Source: Flavobacteriales bacterium
GTDB taxonomy: Bacteria > Bacteroidota > Bacteroidia > Flavobacteriales_F > PHOS-HE28
Direction: 5' to 3'
Assembly: GCA_026129465.1 (NCBI GenBank)
Contig: JAHCIA010000001.1
Location: 195,964-259,963 of the forward strand
DNA: 64,000 bases
The notes below the pieces were generated by a model. It was given only the letters and a program-made list of their open reading frames with translations. It ran no database searches and had not been told where the DNA came from. Shown piece after piece: positions 17,498 through 26,260 of the stretch (positions are counted from its first letter, which is position 1; the number at the start of each line of letters is the position of its first letter). The position numbers and the translations under genes were made by a program.

Positions 17498-20317
17498 TCA
17501 GGCCAGTTCTTCCTTCAGATAACGGCTGGTGTGTCCTCGGCCCATCATCACCACCTCCTCGGGTGTGCCACGCGCCACCACGGTGCCGCCGCCCCCGCCG
17601 CCTTCCGGGCCCATGTCGATGAGGTGGTCGGCCACTTTGATGATGTCCATGTTGTGTTCGATCACCAACACGGTGTTGCCGTGGTCCACCAGGCGGTCCA
17701 GCACGTGGATCAGTTGTTTCACGTCGTCGAAGTGGAGACCGGTGGTGGGTTCGTCCAGGATGTAGAAGGTGTTGCCGGTGTCGCGCTTGCTGAGTTCGGT
17801 GGCGAGTTTGATGCGCTGGGCTTCACCGCCGCTGAGGGTGGTGCTGCTCTGGCCAAGGGTCACATAGCCGAGGCCCACATCAAGCAGGGTGCGCAATTTG
17901 TCGTGTATGCGCGGAATGTCGCTGAAGATCGTGGCGGCCTCCTCTACGGGCATGGCCAGCACATCGGCGATACTGCGGCCCTTGAAGCGCACCTCCAGGG
18001 TCTCGCGGTCGAAGCGGCGGCCACGGCAGGTCTCGCAAGGCACGTCCACATCGGGCAGGAAATTCATCTCGATGGTGCGCAGCCCGGCGCCTTTGCAGGT
18101 TTCGCAACGGCCTCCGGCCGTGTTGAAGCTGAATCGCCCGGCCTTGTACCCGCGGATCTTGGCGCTGGGCAATTGGGCGTAGAGTTCGCGGATGTGGTCG
18201 AACAACCCGGTGTAGGTGGCCGGATTGCTGCGCGGGGTTCGACCGATGGGACTCTGGTCCACCTCGATGACCTTGTCAAGGTGTTCGAGGCCCTCGATCT
18301 TCCGATAGGGCAGGGGCTGCGCATCGCTCCGGTGGAAGTGCCGGTTGAGGATGGGGTAGAGTGTGTCGCCGATGAGCGTGCTCTTGCCGCTGCCGCTGAC
18401 ACCGGTGACGCAGATGAACTTGCCCAGCGGCAATTCCACATCCACGTTCCGCAGGTTGTTTCCCGTGGCGCCGCGCAGGACCAATCGCTTGCCATTGCCG
18501 GGCCGTCGTTGTGCCGGCACGGGGATCCGAAATTCGCCCCGCAGGTACCGGGCCGTGGTGCTGTCGCCGGCCATGAGATCGGCGGGTGTGCCCTGTGCCA
18601 CGATGCGGCCACCGTGTTCCCCGGCACCGGGCCCGATATCGATCAAGTGGTCCGCGCTGCGCATCATCTCCTTGTCGTGCTCCACCACCAGCACGCTGTT
18701 GCCCGCGTCGCGCAGTTCGCGCAGGCTGGCGATGAGCCGCTGGTCGTCGCGCTGGTGCAGACCTATGCTCGGTTCATCCAGGATGTAGAGCACGCCGGTG
18801 AGTTGGCTGCCGATCTGTGTGGCCAAACGGATGCGCTGAGCCTCGCCCCCGCTGAGGGAACGTGCGCTGCGATCGAGTGTCAGATACTCCAACCCGACAT
18901 CCAGGAGGAAACGACACCGCACGGTGATCTCCTTGATCACCTCGTGGGCGATGCGCGCGCGTTTCTCATCGAGTTGCGCTTCCAGGGTCAGCATGAAGGC
19001 CTGTAGTCCATCGATCGGCAAAGTGGCCAGTTCGTGGATGTTCTTACCGCCAAGACGGAAATGCAGGGCGGTCTTCTTCAACCGGCTGCCGTGGCATTCC
19101 GGGCAACCGATCATATGGGTGAATCCCGCCGCCCATTTGCGGGCGCTGTATGGGCCTTCGCGGGCCTGTTCCAGGATGTGCGGTATGATGCCCTCGAACT
19201 GGATGGTCCGGTCGCGCAATCCGGCGCCGCTCTTCACGCGCAGTGGTTCGTCCATGCCGTTGAGCAGGGCGGCGAGCACGGCGTCGTCCATGTCCTCCAC
19301 GGGTGTGTCCAGGTCGTGGCCGTACATCTCCAACACGGCTTCCACCTGCTTGAAGACCCAGGAACCCTTGTAGCTGCCCAAAGGCAATATCGCGCCCTTG
19401 CGCACGCTTTTGCGACGGTCGGGAACGATCTTCTCCAAGGCCACCTCGGTCACCTGGCCCAGGCCGCTGCAGCGCGGGCAGGCGCCGTAGGGACTGTTGA
19501 AGCTGAAGAGGTTCGGTTCGGGCTCTTCGTAGGCGATGCCGCTCGTGGGGCACATCAGGTGGCGGCTCAGGAAGCGCGGTTCGCCACCCTTGGCGGGCAT
19601 CACCATCAGGTTGCCACGACCCTGTTTCATGGCGGTGGCGATGGTGTCCGCCAGGCGTTTGCCATTGGCGGCGGTCACCTTGATGCGGTCCACCACCAGT
19701 TCGATGTCATGCACCTTGTACCGGTCCAGGCGTGGGCGGCCCGTGAGGTCGATCACTTCGCCATCCACGCGGGCGCGCAGGAAACCCTGGCGCAGGAGCT
19801 GCTCGAACAGTTCGCGGTAGTGGCCTTTGCGGCCGCGCACCAAGGGCGCCAGCACCATGGCTTCCTGCCCCGCGTACTGCTGGGCGATGAGTTCCATGAT
19901 CCTCGCATCGGAGTAACGCACCATGGGCTCGCCGGTCACATGGCTGAAGGCGTCGGCGGTGCGGGCGAAGAGCAGGCGAAGCAGGTCGTACACCTCGGTG
20001 ATGGTGCCCACGGTGCTGCGCGGGTTGCGGCTGATGGTCTTCTGCTCGATGGCGATCACCGGACTGAGGCCGTCGATCAGGTCCACATCGGGCCGCTCTA
20101 TGCCACCGAGGAATTGGCGCGCGTAGGCGTTGAAGGTCTCGATGTAGCGGCGCTGGCCCTCGGCGTGGATGGTGTCGAAGGCCAGGCTGCTCTTGCCGCT
20201 GCCACTCAGGCCGGTGATCACCACGAGCTGGCCACGCGGGATGCGAACGTCGATGTTCTTCAGGTTGTGCACCCGCGCACCATACACCTCGATGAAAGGC
20301 GGGCCGTCGTCGGCCAT
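17498..20317 (-). CDS. uvrA: Excinuclease ABC subunit A
   Basis: UvrA is the damage-sensing ATPase of nucleotide excision repair and loads UvrB on DNA lesions. The 939-residue product has the family's usual length and two ABC modules: Walker A GLSGSGKSS near the N-terminus and GVSGSGKST in the second half, each with an LSGGEAQR signature, plus IYILDEPSIGLH-like Walker B regions. Zinc-binding pairs CPRC, CPEC and the pair of CETC motifs are visible; the first CxxC is degenerate (CPTS), which I recall as common in this phylum. The ATG at 20317 gives MADDGPPFIEVYGARVHNLK, matching the conserved N-terminus; longer starts would overlap the upstream lytic transglycosylase gene. Confidence 0.96.
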   Translation of the reverse strand: MADDGPPFIEVYGARVHNLKNIDVRIPRGQLVVITGLSGSGKSSLAFDTIHAEGQRRYIETFNAYARQFLGGIERPDVDLIDGLSPVIAIEQKTISRNPRSTVGTITEVYDLLRLLFARTADAFSHVTGEPMVRYSDARIMELIAQQYAGQEAMVLAPLVRGRKGHYRELFEQLLRQGFLRARVDGEVIDLTGRPRLDRYKVHDIELVVDRIKVTAANGKRLADTIATAMKQGRGNLMVMPAKGGEPRFLSRHLMCPTSGIAYEEPEPNLFSFNSPYGACPRCSGLGQVTEVALEKIVPDRRKSVRKGAILPLGSYKGSWVFKQVEAVLEMYGHDLDTPVEDMDDAVLAALLNGMDEPLRVKSGAGLRDRTIQFEGIIPHILEQAREGPYSARKWAAGFTHMIGCPECHGSRLKKTALHFRLGGKNIHELATLPIDGLQAFMLTLEAQLDEKRARIAHEVIKEITVRCRFLLDVGLEYLTLDRSARSLSGGEAQRIRLATQIGSQLTGVLYILDEPSIGLHQRDDQRLIASLRELRDAGNSVLVVEHDKEMMRSADHLIDIGPGAGEHGGRIVAQGTPADLMAGDSTTARYLRGEFRIPVPAQRRPGNGKRLVLRGATGNNLRNVDVELPLGKFICVTGVSGSGKSTLIGDTLYPILNRHFHRSDAQPLPYRKIEGLEHLDKVIEVDQSPIGRTPRSNPATYTGLFDHIRELYAQLPSAKIRGYKAGRFSFNTAGGRCETCKGAGLRTIEMNFLPDVDVPCETCRGRRFDRETLEVRFKGRSIADVLAMPVEEAATIFSDIPRIHDKLRTLLDVGLGYVTLGQSSTTLSGGEAQRIKLATELSKRDTGNTFYILDEPTTGLHFDDVKQLIHVLDRLVDHGNTVLVIEHNMDIIKVADHLIDMGPEGGGGGGTVVARGTPEEVVMMGRGHTSRYLKEELA

Positions 20318-20370
20318 GTGCGTGATGCCCTGCTCGGAGTCCGTTGCGGTGCGCAATTCCTTCGAGGGGT

Positions 20371-21342
20371 CTAATCCTGCGCGAAGCCGGCCTGATGGAA
20401 GCCCTCGCCCGGCAACAAAATCCGGTAGCTGCGGCCGGAGCTGTTGGTGAGCTTGGTGTCGCGCAACCACGGGTTCAGCAGCTTCAAGGTCTTGTAGTCG
20501 GTGCCGTGCTGGCGGGCGAAAGCGGCCAGATCCGGGACGGCCCCATTCACTTCCACGCTGCGGGTCACATAGGGCGGATACAGGTCTTTCTGGCGGATAT
20601 GGAAGCCATAGCGCTCGGGGTCGCGCATGATCTCCTTGATGGCCAGGATGCGGAAGACGTATCGGCTGGTCTCTTCGGGCAGTAGCAGGTCGTAGTAATC
20701 CTCCTGCCCCTGGCGGCCCACCTGCTTGTTCACACCGCCCGGGCCCAGGTTGTAGGCTGCGGCCGCCATGGCCCAACTGCCGAATTGTTCGCGGGCGTTC
20801 TTCAGGTAGCGGCAGGCGGCGGCGGTGCTTTTCTCCACGTGGTAGCGCTCGTCCACTTCCCCGTTCACCTCCAGTCCGTGGGCCGTGGCGGTCTCCTTCA
20901 TGAACTGCCAGTAGCCGGTGGCGCCCGCCGGGGAGACCACGTTCATGAGCCCGCTCTCGATCAGGGGGATGTATTTGAGGTCATCGGGCACGTCCTCGCG
21001 GCGAAGCACCTCTTCGATCAGCGGCAGCCAGCGTGCGGCGCGTTTGTGCACCAGCAGCGTGTTGCTCTGCCAGTAGGTGTTCACCAGCAGTTCGCGGTCC
21101 AGTCGTTCGCGCACATCGATGCGCCCCAGTGGCACTGGCTCGCCGCAGAAGGCAAGCTCGTTCGGTAGAGTGAGGCTGAAGACCTTGTAGGAGTCGTTGA
21201 AGCGCCGCAGGTGGTCCACGTCGTTGTCCATGGCCACCGTGCTCCATGTGAGCAGGTGCATCAGCAGGCCTCCGGCCACGAGCAGCACCGCCCAAAGCAT
21301 GGTGCGGGCCGCGATCCTCAAGGTTCCTGGGTTTGCTGCCAT
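20371..21342 (-). CDS. Lytic transglycosylase (MltD-like) with LysM-like C-terminus
   Basis: This 323-residue envelope enzyme cleaves peptidoglycan glycan strands non-hydrolytically. An N-terminal membrane helix (about 14-32) precedes an SLT domain with catalytic E129 in PLIESGLMN, then GATGYWQFM and AAAYNLGPGGV. The C-terminal segment (VPDLAAFARQHGTDYKTLK to SYRILLPGEG) resembles one LysM. The start at 21342 overlaps the upstream glycosyltransferase gene by 25 bases; an internal ATG at 21300 would avoid the overlap and still leave the membrane helix. It sits at the end of the exopolysaccharide genes, where it could open the wall for an export complex; that role is inference. Confidence 0.88.
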   Translation of the reverse strand: MAANPGTLRIAARTMLWAVLLVAGGLLMHLLTWSTVAMDNDVDHLRRFNDSYKVFSLTLPNELAFCGEPVPLGRIDVRERLDRELLVNTYWQSNTLLVHKRAARWLPLIEEVLRREDVPDDLKYIPLIESGLMNVVSPAGATGYWQFMKETATAHGLEVNGEVDERYHVEKSTAAACRYLKNAREQFGSWAMAAAAYNLGPGGVNKQVGRQGQEDYYDLLLPEETSRYVFRILAIKEIMRDPERYGFHIRQKDLYPPYVTRSVEVNGAVPDLAAFARQHGTDYKTLKLLNPWLRDTKLTNSSGRSYRILLPGEGFHQAGFAQD

Positions 21343-22424
21343 GGTGCCTGTGGCCTGGTGCGTCTGGTGAGGATGAACAGCGCGACGAAGATGATGAGCG
21401 CGTAGACGGTGAAGATGAGCGTGTGCACGTTCCGCCACTCCTCGATGAAACGGAACATGACAAAGGTAAGGAAGCCGTTCACCAGGCTCAGGCCCATGAA
21501 GGTGAGCGCCACCTGCCCATCGCTGAAACCGGCGTAGCTCAGGTGGTGCGTGGTGTGGTCGCGGCCGCCCACGAATGGCGAGCTGCCCCGGGCGATGCGG
21601 TTGATGGAGACGATGGTGGTGTCCACGATCGGCAGCAGGAAGACGATCACCGCGGCGAATACCTGGCGTTCGGGCTCCCACATGTTCAATGGCGATGGGG
21701 CGTTCCAGAAGAAGCGGATGCCGGCGAAGGCGAGGAAGACGCCAAGGAACTGGCTGCCGGTATCGCCCATGTACATGCGCGAAGGGTGCCAGTTGAAGAA
21801 GAGGAAGCCGCACAAGGCCGCCGTGGTGCCCACCACCAGCACCATGTACACCGGGTCCATGGGGCCGATCACAAGCATGGCCATGACGGTGGCGACGAGT
21901 ATGCCGATGGAGACCACGGTGGTGATGCCATCCATGTTGTCCAGCATGTTCACCGCATTCATCAGGCCCACCACCCAGAACATCGTCAACGCCACATTGG
22001 CCCAACGCTGTTCAAAGAGGTCCACCACGCTGCCGGTGGCCACCAGGATGGCACCGCAGGCGATCTGTACGGCGAGCTTCAGCAGCGGCCGCGTGTCGTA
22101 GGCGTCGTCGGCCAGGCCCATGAGGAAACCGAGCGAAGTGGCGGCGAGCAGGCCGAGCAGTTCGGGCCGCAGCGCTTCACGCCCCTGGCCGGGGAAGAGC
22201 ACCCCATGCAGGGAGAAACAGGCAAGAAACAGGATGTAGAAGCCGATGCCGCCAAAGGCCGGTTTGGAGGAGGCGCTCCAACGCAGTGCGATGGGCGCGC
22301 GGTCGCGGATGCCAAGGGTGCGGGCGAACCGCATGAAGAGCGAATCCACCAGCAGGCTGAAGACCAGCGCGGCGAAGAACAGGCCCGAATAGATGAGGAA
22401 GAGCTGGGTGTTGGTGTACATCAC
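21318..22424 (-). CDS. Glycosyltransferase family 4, WecA/TagO-like undecaprenyl-phosphate sugar-1-phosphate transferase
   Basis: This 368-residue polytopic inner-membrane protein (about ten helices) belongs to the MraY/WecA/TagO superfamily, which starts polysaccharide synthesis by moving a sugar-1-phosphate, commonly GlcNAc-1-P, onto undecaprenyl phosphate. The catalytic signatures are present: LADDAYDTR, NAVNMLDNMDG, RMYMGDTGSQFLG and the His-rich loop GGRDHTTHHL. MraY itself is unlikely given the surrounding exopolysaccharide genes. It follows the RmlC gene by 13 bases and overlaps the lytic transglycosylase gene downstream. It is the best candidate for the initiating transferase of this cluster; the sugar it uses cannot be told from sequence. 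Confidence 0.9.
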   Translation of the reverse strand: MMYTNTQLFLIYSGLFFAALVFSLLVDSLFMRFARTLGIRDRAPIALRWSASSKPAFGGIGFYILFLACFSLHGVLFPGQGREALRPELLGLLAATSLGFLMGLADDAYDTRPLLKLAVQIACGAILVATGSVVDLFEQRWANVALTMFWVVGLMNAVNMLDNMDGITTVVSIGILVATVMAMLVIGPMDPVYMVLVVGTTAALCGFLFFNWHPSRMYMGDTGSQFLGVFLAFAGIRFFWNAPSPLNMWEPERQVFAAVIVFLLPIVDTTIVSINRIARGSSPFVGGRDHTTHHLSYAGFSDGQVALTFMGLSLVNGFLTFVMFRFIEEWRNVHTLIFTVYALIIFVALFILTRRTRPQAPWQQTQEP

Positions 22425-22437
22425 ACGCAGGCCTTGG

Positions 22438-22986
22438 TCATGTGGTGGATCGTAGGTGGTCCGCGAAGGACATGCCCTCGGCGTCCTTGGAGCTCACCAA
22501 AGGGGCCGACACGCCCCAATCGATCGCGAGATCGGGATCGTTCCAGCGGATGGTTCGTTCGGCGGGGGGATGGTAGAAGGCGGTGCACTTGTAGAGGAAG
22601 AGCGTGTCGTCCTCCAGGGCCAGGAAGCCATGGGCCATGCCGGGCGGCACCCACAGCATGTGTTTGTCGCGGTCGTCCAGCCGCACCTTCACGTGCCGGC
22701 CCACCGTGGGGCTGTCCGGCCGTATGTCCACCACCACGTCCAGCACGGCACCGCGCGCCACGCGCACCAGTTTGCCCTGGGCGTGGGGCTCCACTTGGAA
22801 ATGCAGACCGCGCAGGGTGCCGGCGGCCGATCGGCTCTCGTTGTCCTGCACGAATGCCGGCGCATGACCGGTGGCTTCGGCGAAGCTCCGCGCATTGAAG
22901 GTCTCCAGGAAATGCCCGCGGGCATCCGCGAACACCTTGGGCCGCAGCAGCAGCACGCCTGCTATTCCGGTGTGCTCCACCTGCAT
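22438..22986 (-). CDS. rfbC: dTDP-4-dehydrorhamnose 3,5-epimerase
   Basis: RmlC (RfbC) converts dTDP-4-keto-6-deoxy-glucose to its L-lyxo epimer, the third step to dTDP-L-rhamnose. The 182-residue length is exactly that of the family. Conserved features are FVQDNESRS, LRGLHFQ with base H62, GRHVKV, VPPGMAHGF and CTAFYHPPAERTIRW with Y138. The ATG at 22986 starts MQVEHTGIAG, two bases after the stop of the tyrosine kinase gene, so the genes are coupled. The rmlA, rmlB and rmlD genes are not in this window, so the pathway would have to be completed elsewhere. A rhamnose-containing surface polymer is inferred. Confidence 0.94.
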   Translation of the reverse strand: MQVEHTGIAGVLLLRPKVFADARGHFLETFNARSFAEATGHAPAFVQDNESRSAAGTLRGLHFQVEPHAQGKLVRVARGAVLDVVVDIRPDSPTVGRHVKVRLDDRDKHMLWVPPGMAHGFLALEDDTLFLYKCTAFYHPPAERTIRWNDPDLAIDWGVSAPLVSSKDAEGMSFADHLRSTT

Positions 22987-22988
22987 GG

Positions 22989-25436
22989 TCAACGCCCCAT
23001 GAGCCATTTGAGGAACCCGCGCGGCTTGCTGTCCGACTTGTCCTCGTAGTAGCCGCCCCCATAGCCCTGACCATAGCCGTAGCCATAGCCGTAGCCGTAG
23101 TTGTAGCCGTACTTGTTGCGGTCGATGTCGACCCCGTTGAGCACGGTGCTCAGCCGCGAGATGTTGTTCTCGTTGATGAGCCGGTCCACGTTCTGCACGA
23201 ACTGCTTCTTGCTGTAGTCGGCGCGGAAGATGTAGATGGGGTAGTCGGCGCGCTGTATCATGGGTATGCCGTCGGTGACGAGCCCCACCGGCGGATTGTC
23301 GATCAGGATCACGTCGTACACCAGGCGCAGTTCCTCCAGCAGCGTGTTCATGCGCTCGCTGTTGATCAATTCCGAGGGATTGGGGGGGATGGGGCCGGCG
23401 GTGATGAAGTCGAGTCCGTCCAGGCTGCTTTTCATCACGCAATCCTCCACCTGGTCGCGGCCGATAAGCAGGGTGCTCATGCCCCGCACATTCTCCACGC
23501 CGAAGCCCAGGTGGATCTTCGGTTTACGCATGTCCAGGTCCAGGATTATGGTGCGCTTGCCGCCGTAAGAGATGATGCCGGCCAGGTTCATGGCCACGAA
23601 GGTCTTGCCCTCGCCGGAGATCGTGCTGGTGATGGCGACGATCTTCGGACCGGGCGAATTGTCCACGAACTGCAGGTTCGTGCGAATGCTCCGGAAGCTC
23701 TCGGCGATGAGGCTCTTGGGGTTCTTGTCGATGAGCAGCTGGCTGATGGGGATCTCCTTCTTGTATTTGGGCACCATGCCCAGAATGCCGATGCTGGCGT
23801 TGGAGAGCTTGGCGATGTCGTGCAGCGAGGTGATGTTGTCGTGCAGGATGTAGCGCACCACCACGATGAGCAGGCTCACCACCAGTCCGGCCACCAGGTA
23901 GGAGATGACGACGAGGTTCCGTTTGGGGCTGATGGGGCTGGAGGGCAGGCCGGCCTCCTCCAGGATCCGGTTCTCCGCCACGAAACCGGCTTTGCTGATG
24001 CGGTACTGGATCTCGCGTTCCAGCAGCTGGGTGTAGTACTTCTCGTTGATGCTGAAGACGCGCTGGATACGCGCGTACTCGAGTTCTTTTTCCGGGAGTG
24101 AAAGGAATTGCGATTCGAAGTTTCGCAAGTGGTCCTCCAGGTCCGCACGACGCGATTCGGCCCTCTCCCGCAGGGTCCGCACGCTTTCCAGCAACAGGTT
24201 CTTCTGCGATCCGATCTGGGCTTCCAGGTTGAGCATCGAGAAGTGCTCCGGGGTGGCCTCGAATCGCATCTGTTCCCAATCGTGGAGCAGTTCGCGCAGA
24301 TGCCGCAACTGGTCGCCAAGGGTCTGTTCGAACTGTGTTCCAAGCAGGAGCGGCACCAGATCGTACGCGCTGATCTCGCTCAGGGGCCTGTCCGTGGCGC
24401 GGCCGATCTCCTTCAGCAATTCGATGTCGATGGTGAGCCGCACGATCTCGTCCTCGAACTCACGCGAGCGTTCGAGGAAGATGGGTGTGAGTTGCTGCAG
24501 GTCGGCCACTCGGTTGTCCATTTTGAAGGCCTGCATGCGCCCTTCGGATCCGCGCAATTCGTTGAACACGGTGTCCTTCTGTGAGCCGATGAACCGGATG
24601 ATGTTCTCGGCACTGGCGCTTTGGCGTTCCACGTCGTACTCGATGAAGGTCTCGGCCAGGGCCTGGGTCAGGTCGCGCACCAGGAATACGTTCTCATCGC
24701 GGCAGAGGATCTCCACGGTCTTGGCGTTCTGGTCGGCGATGCGCACCTGGTAGCGCTGCGAATAGCGGTTCAGCAGGCTGCCTTGCGAGTTGATCTTCAT
24801 GTAGAGCGCCAGCCGGGCGTCGCTCTCCAGGGCCATGGCGCGATCGGTGACGGAGAAACGGCAGGTGAAGTGGGGGGTGCGCAACGTCTCGTACAGCGGT
24901 GCTTCGGCCTCGAACGTGTTGCCGGCGATGGTGTAGGACACGCCCACGCGCTCAGGCCGCGCCAGGTCCACGAAGATGGGAAGGTCCATCACCGCGTTGT
25001 CGAGCACTTCGATGCCATGGGCGATGAAGAAGGAACGGGTGTAGAATTCCTCGGTGAGGATCTGCCCGCGGTTGTAATAGCTCACCTGCAGGGGCAGCCG
25101 CTTCAAGGCCCTGCCCAGGAAAAAGCGTGAGCGCATGAGCTCCACATCGGCCTGCAGGTTCTTGTCCTCGCCGAAGGTGCTCATGCTCAGCACCTGCTTG
25201 GCGGTGTTGCTTTCGCGCAGCTGCAGTACGGCGCGCGACTCGTAGATGGGGGCCGTGTAACGCAGATAGAGGAAGGCCGCGGCCATGGCCATCAGGATGC
25301 ACAGCGCGATCCACACCATGCTGCGCCGCAGGATGTGGATGAAGAGCCCCAGCTCGAACTCATTGCTGAAGTTCGTGATGCGCTCCTTGTAGCTCTCGAA
25401 GTTGAGGTTGCGCTGGCTGATGTCCTCGCTGAGCAT
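22989..25436 (-). CDS. Wzc-like polysaccharide co-polymerase/BY-kinase
   Basis: This 815-residue inner-membrane protein joins a Wzz chain-length domain to a bacterial tyrosine kinase. Two membrane helices (about residues 34-54 and 506-530) flank a large periplasmic coiled-coil region. The cytoplasmic kinase has Walker A ISGEGKTFVAMN (about 607-618), Walker A' IILDLDMRKPK and Walker B VILIDNPPVG. The tail is a dense Tyr/Gly cluster (from about residue 773), the site where such kinases autophosphorylate; it ends with a basic segment. It controls polymer length and export together with the Wza-like protein encoded 12 bases upstream. It could equally serve a capsule or a loosely attached exopolysaccharide. 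Confidence 0.92.
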   Translation of the reverse strand: MLSEDISQRNLNFESYKERITNFSNEFELGLFIHILRRSMVWIALCILMAMAAAFLYLRYTAPIYESRAVLQLRESNTAKQVLSMSTFGEDKNLQADVELMRSRFFLGRALKRLPLQVSYYNRGQILTEEFYTRSFFIAHGIEVLDNAVMDLPIFVDLARPERVGVSYTIAGNTFEAEAPLYETLRTPHFTCRFSVTDRAMALESDARLALYMKINSQGSLLNRYSQRYQVRIADQNAKTVEILCRDENVFLVRDLTQALAETFIEYDVERQSASAENIIRFIGSQKDTVFNELRGSEGRMQAFKMDNRVADLQQLTPIFLERSREFEDEIVRLTIDIELLKEIGRATDRPLSEISAYDLVPLLLGTQFEQTLGDQLRHLRELLHDWEQMRFEATPEHFSMLNLEAQIGSQKNLLLESVRTLRERAESRRADLEDHLRNFESQFLSLPEKELEYARIQRVFSINEKYYTQLLEREIQYRISKAGFVAENRILEEAGLPSSPISPKRNLVVISYLVAGLVVSLLIVVVRYILHDNITSLHDIAKLSNASIGILGMVPKYKKEIPISQLLIDKNPKSLIAESFRSIRTNLQFVDNSPGPKIVAITSTISGEGKTFVAMNLAGIISYGGKRTIILDLDMRKPKIHLGFGVENVRGMSTLLIGRDQVEDCVMKSSLDGLDFITAGPIPPNPSELINSERMNTLLEELRLVYDVILIDNPPVGLVTDGIPMIQRADYPIYIFRADYSKKQFVQNVDRLINENNISRLSTVLNGVDIDRNKYGYNYGYGYGYGYGQGYGGGYYEDKSDSKPRGFLKWLMGR

Positions 25437-25448
25437 GGGGTGGTCAGC

Positions 25449-26225
25449 CTAGTTGAACTGCCTGAACACGCTGATCGCGAGCAACACGGTGGTCAAAAGG
25501 GTCACGATGGGCGTCAGGTCACGCAGCGCACCGCGGGCCAGTTCAGGATTGGGTTGCACATAGAGCACGTCGTCGCCCTGCATCACGATGTCGGCATAGC
25601 GCACACCGTCGATGTCCGACATGTCGAACTGGTACACCTTGCGCTTGCCATCGTTGTCCAGGCGGAACAGCTTCACCCGGCGGGCATCTCCCCGGGCACT
25701 CACCCCGCCCGCCATGGCGAGCACCTCCAGGAGTGTGGTGGCGTTGTTCTCCAGAGGCACGATGCGGGCATCTCCACCGCCGCCGGGGAAGACCACCACA
25801 CGGCGGTTCACGATCTGCATCTGCACGAAGGGCCGGTTGTAGTAGCGCTCGTAGCGGGCCTCCAGGTCCAATTCGGCCTCGCGCATGGTCATGCCCGCCA
25901 CCGGCACCCGGTTGAGCAGGGGCAGCTTGGCCATCCCGTCGTGCTCCACCAGATAAGTGGCCACCATGCGGTTCATCCACATCACCTCGCGCCCGGCGCC
26001 CTCCGTCACCAGGTCGATCAGCTTGAAGCCGTCGTTGGCGAAGAGCCGGAACTGGATCACATCATTGGGCTGGATCTTGATCTGCCTGGCCGTGCTGTCC
26101 ACGAAGGTGTCGAACTCGTGGTCGCGGGGGGTCTTGAACATGATGTCCCGGTTGATGGTACATCCGGACATGAAGAGGACCAGCGCCAGCGCGGGTCCCC
26201 AACGTTCAACAGGGGCGAGGTTCAT
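25449..26225 (-). CDS. Wza-like polysaccharide export lipoprotein
   Basis: This 258-residue outer-membrane lipoprotein has its lipobox FMSGC with Cys22. A Poly_export/SLBB architecture follows: KIQPNDVIQFRLF, then the LPLLNRVPVAGMTMREAE core, the VNRRVVVFPGGGG strand region with LLEVLAMAGGV, and a late hydrophobic helix (LTPIVTLLTTVLLAISVF) near the C-terminus. The homologous Wza forms the outer-membrane channel through which the polymer leaves. The ATG at 26225 is chosen because it begins the lipoprotein signal. It lies between a glycosyltransferase and the Wzc-like gene, all on one strand with short gaps, and is surely part of the same operon. Confidence 0.9.
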   Translation of the reverse strand: MNLAPVERWGPALALVLFMSGCTINRDIMFKTPRDHEFDTFVDSTARQIKIQPNDVIQFRLFANDGFKLIDLVTEGAGREVMWMNRMVATYLVEHDGMAKLPLLNRVPVAGMTMREAELDLEARYERYYNRPFVQMQIVNRRVVVFPGGGGDARIVPLENNATTLLEVLAMAGGVSARGDARRVKLFRLDNDGKRKVYQFDMSDIDGVRYADIVMQGDDVLYVQPNPELARGALRDLTPIVTLLTTVLLAISVFRQFN

Positions 26226-26260
26226 GCGCGGGCAAATGTAACCAACGGTGCCCGTCGGGT

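Noticed and set aside
22438..23442. Longer frame giving the RmlC gene an N-terminal extension
   Set aside because: It would run inside the Wzc gene; the ATG at 22986 gives the exact family length and start.
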